Of a stretch of DNA of 7,437 nt, positions 6,100 through 7,437 are shown in pieces. Under the pieces are notes generated by a model. It was not told the origin of the DNA, ran no database searches, and was given only the letters and a program-made list of their open reading frames with translations. The first letter of the stretch is position 1. Each line of letters opens with the position of its first letter. The translations under genes and the position numbers were made by a program. Source of the DNA: Spirochaetaceae bacterium (GTDB lineage Bacteria; Spirochaetota; Spirochaetia; Treponematales; Breznakiellaceae); assembly GCA_031257995.1 (NCBI GenBank), contig JAIRNN010000096.1, forward strand, positions 1-7,437. Direction: 5' to 3'.

Positions 6100-6987
6100 C
6101 TCGAAGCCGTAACGTGCTTTCGTTTCGCGGAGTACGCCTTTATTTCAGCCGTTCTCTCCGCCGCCTTCTTTCGCCTCACTTTTACCGATTTGCGGTTCTG
6201 CTTCCGGCGCCATCCCTTCAAGCCCTCCGCCATCATGTGACGGGAAGTCCACTTGGTGATGCTTTTCGCTATGCAGTGTACTTCCTTGTCCAGCATCGGA
6301 ATATGGAACCCTGAGTTTATGTTCATCGCGTGACTGAATACGGCATCGTAGAGGATTCCCGCGTCTTCAAACCCCTGCCGCTTCCATTCGGCGTACGCGA
6401 AAAACCGTGTTTTGTCAAACACCGCGCAGTTCCGACCCAAGCCGGAAACGTCCCGGCTGGCCGGTTTCCATTTCCGTAATTCCATCAGGGTCCACGCCCG
6501 GCTGTGCCACACGTAGACCATCCACTTTGGAGAAAGGGGATTCTTGGAAATGAGCTTGCCGTATCCGGGATCGGCTTCGAGAACGCGGGCGGAGCCCCTT
6601 GTCAACGTCTGTGGCGAGTTCGAGTGGCTTCCGCCTCGCCTGGCGTAACGTGTATACGGCGGGGTCTATCATATAAAAAGGGTGCTGGTGGTTGTTCTCC
6701 GGGTTCCGCGCTTCGACGTTCGTTTTTTTTTGGGGGGGGGGGTGCAGATCCCATTCTTCGGGCCAGTATCTGCTTTGGCCGAAGTCAATGTCAAAGACCA
6801 GCCAGTACGCCCTCGTGATGGGGTTCGGCTGTATATACGCCTCTTTCGCCGCCATGCTTTTGGGCCGTATCTTCAAATGGCCTAAAGCCTCCGTGCAGTA
6901 AGGCTGCGGCGGAAGGCAAGTGTAAAAAATATTCAATATGTCCGGTTCTTGACTAAAGAGATCAGGCTGTGGTATACATATCATCAC
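6087..6987 (-). pseudogene. rep: ColE2-type plasmid replication initiator, frameshifted and C-terminally truncated
   Basis: Two minus-strand frames join into one protein of about 300 aa. The first (from 6987) carries the Replicase-domain wording YWLVFDIDFG, then NPENNHQHPFYMID and the start of a GLR motif. The second continues with LEADPGYGKLISKNP, GLGRNCAVFDKTRFFAYAEW and a PriCT-1-like end, DKEVHCIAKSITKWTSRHM, then a Lys/Arg-rich stretch. Together these are the hallmarks of the ColE2-family Rep, which recognises the plasmid origin and primes DNA synthesis. One extra base near 6582 (plus-strand CGAGAACG) splits the frames. The helix-turn-helix usually found at the C terminus is absent; the frame stops at 6087 inside the transposase remnant. 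The start is GTG 6987 or ATG 6984; a TAA lies immediately upstream in frame and there is no clear Shine-Dalgarno, a trait I recall for ColE2 rep mRNA. Probably a fossil of an integrated plasmid. Confidence 0.72.
6723..6742 (-). repeat. Homopolymer pair C11/A9 inside rep
   Basis: On the plus strand nine T are followed by eleven G; read in the rep direction this is C11 then A9, coding for His-Pro-Pro-Pro-Gln-Lys-Lys-Thr. Family members have a short Pro run here but, as far as I can recall, fewer residues before the NPENG-like motif, so the tract may have expanded. Such tracts are prone to slippage and also to sequencing error. Confidence 0.7.
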
Positions 6988-7041
6988 TTATTGGATTGAA
7001 ACGCTCGTCGTAAGTTTGCCGACTGCTGACGGGCTTTCTTT

Positions 7042-7055
7042 TTGCCCTAGGGCAA
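7042..7055. repeat. 14-bp perfect palindrome before rep
   Basis: TTGCCCTAGGGCAA is a perfect 14-bp palindrome. In the rep direction its GGGC half can also pair with a GCCC about 9 nt further on, giving a choice between two structures. It overlaps the stop codon of the possible leader ORF at 7047-7097. It may be an operator or part of the rep leader RNA. Confidence 0.4.
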
Positions 7056-7097
7056 CATAGTATCCCGCCCCCTTAAAAGAGATTGTTTTTCTTTCAT
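7047..7097 (-). CDS. Possible 16-residue leader peptide upstream of rep
   Basis: ATG at 7097 on the minus strand is preceded six nt upstream by AAGGAGG (7104-7110), the strongest ribosome binding site in this half of the window. The ORF reads MKEKQSLLRGRDTMLP and ends in TAG at 7047-7049. It is about 60 nt ahead of the rep start, which has no clear ribosome binding site of its own. Leader peptides that control rep translation exist in other plasmid families, so this could be one, or it may be the 5' stump of a lost gene. I do not recognise the peptide; the call rests on the ribosome binding site and position only. Confidence 0.3.
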   Translation of the reverse strand: MKEKQSLLRGRDTMLP

Positions 7098-7221
7098 CAG
7101 TCCCCTCCTTCCCATAGAGTATGCTGTTTTTGTGAACAAACCGTAACACATAACGTTTTTTGTGTAACCCCCCTCGTTTTCGCGCCTTGTCCTCTTATTT
7201 GCCGCCTGTTTGTAACGTCCT

Positions 7222-7257
7222 TTATGCTAGTTGTAACGTTCGTTACAACTAGCATAA
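7222..7257. repeat. Perfect 17-bp inverted repeat with 2-nt centre
   Basis: TTATGCTAGTTGTAACG (7222-7238) is followed by TT and then its exact reverse complement (7241-7257). Arms of 17 bp with no mismatch and a 2-nt centre are far beyond chance. There is no T tract, so it is not an obvious terminator. Half of each arm contains TGTAACG, which also occurs directly repeated at 7211-7217. Candidate roles are a regulator operator, a cruciform in a replication region, or a recombination or transposition end. Confidence 0.7.
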
Positions 7258-7324
7258 GCCGGTTTCCTCTCCGGCTCTCCGGCAAATTATCAATAGGCGG
7301 CTGATATTTTGTAAAGGACCGAGT

Positions 7325-7386
7325 TGCCTCATTTTGAAATGTTACCGAAAGGCGTGGCTGCCTCATTTAGAAAATGTTACCGAAAG
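7325..7386 (-). repeat. Iterated ~35-bp repeat, right array
   Basis: Two units, 7325-7351 and 7359-7386, differ by one substitution and one indel; each begins TGCCTCATTT and ends TGTTACCGAAAG. Read on the minus strand each unit is CTTTCGGTAACA followed by an AT-rich stretch and TGAGGCA, close to the left array (CTTTCGGTTACC, TTTTC, TGTCTCA). The period of 34-35 bp is also alike. The array thus points opposite to the left one. It fits repeated transposase-binding sites at an element end; the element body would lie outside the window or has been lost. Confidence 0.6.
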
Positions 7387-7437
7387 CTATAGCTGTTTCT
7401 GCGTTTTGACACGGTTTGTTTGAGCAAGCCGTTGGCG

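Larger units (their letters stand above)
6988..7437. other. Upstream region of rep with palindromes and repeats
   Basis: No full-length gene is seen in these 450 bases. The part next to rep (6988-7130) would be the rep leader and promoter region, where ColE2-type plasmids encode a small antisense RNA; I cannot identify one with confidence. Further out are TGTAACG-type words (7211, 7232, inverted at 7241), the long inverted repeat at 7222-7257, the right repeat array and a short hairpin ACGGTTTG/CAAGCCGT (7411-7432, 6-nt loop, one G-U pair). Confidence 0.55.

Noticed and set aside
6415..6580. Arg-rich tail of the first rep frame (RPRSRSRSRIRQ and onward)
   Set aside because: This is the out-of-frame continuation past the extra base near 6582; the conserved Rep motifs continue in the other frame.
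6991..7001. GGATTGAAAC, resembling the end of some CRISPR repeats
   Set aside because: Only one partial copy, no second repeat at spacer distance and no cas gene in the window.
7097..7366. Minus-strand 89-codon ORF over the palindrome and right array
   Set aside because: It translates straight through the inverted repeat and the iterated array, with no domain wording and no ribosome binding site.

Overview
The window looks like a piece of a spirochaete chromosome, most likely a Treponema-type organism of moderate GC content such as the termite-gut treponemes. The evidence is a TmpC/PnrA-type purine nucleoside-binding lipoprotein followed by one ATPase and two permeases, in the order of the T. 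pallidum pnr (tp0319-tp0323) operon. The genus is inferred from gene content and protein wording, not from a marker gene.

Layout. Positions 1-137 hold an iterated ~36-bp sequence, followed at once by a near-consensus sigma70 promoter (145-173). Positions 205-1281 are pnrA. Positions 1282-1618 are a structured spacer with two mutually exclusive hairpins and a nested terminator-like palindrome. It lies where T. pallidum carries the small pnrB gene, and no convincing gene is seen in it. Positions 1619-5263 are pnrC, pnrD and pnrE, tightly packed with 14-nt and 4-nt overlaps. Together the genes describe an ABC importer: a lipid-anchored receptor outside the inner membrane, two membrane subunits forming the channel, and one ATPase carrying two nucleotide-binding domains.

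The second half is a graveyard of mobile DNA. Positions 5264-5739 have no supported gene but carry several hairpin repeats. On the minus strand, 5740-6099 is the C-terminal part of a RAYT/IS200-like (Y1) transposase whose HUH position appears substituted. Positions 6087-6987 are a ColE2-type plasmid replication initiator (Replicase plus PriCT-1 regions), broken by a one-base frameshift near 6582 and lacking its usual C-terminal end where it meets the transposase remnant. Upstream of rep, 6988-7437 has a possible 16-residue leader ORF, a 14-bp palindrome, a perfect 17-bp-arm inverted repeat (7222-7257) and a second iterated array (7325-7386).

The main oddity is that the arrays at the two window ends share wording and a ~35-bp period but point in opposite directions. 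This suggests ends of the same kind of mobile element on both sides of the segment. No complete new system is visible; the strongest leads are these arrays, the switch-like spacer in the pnr operon, and the fossil replicon.
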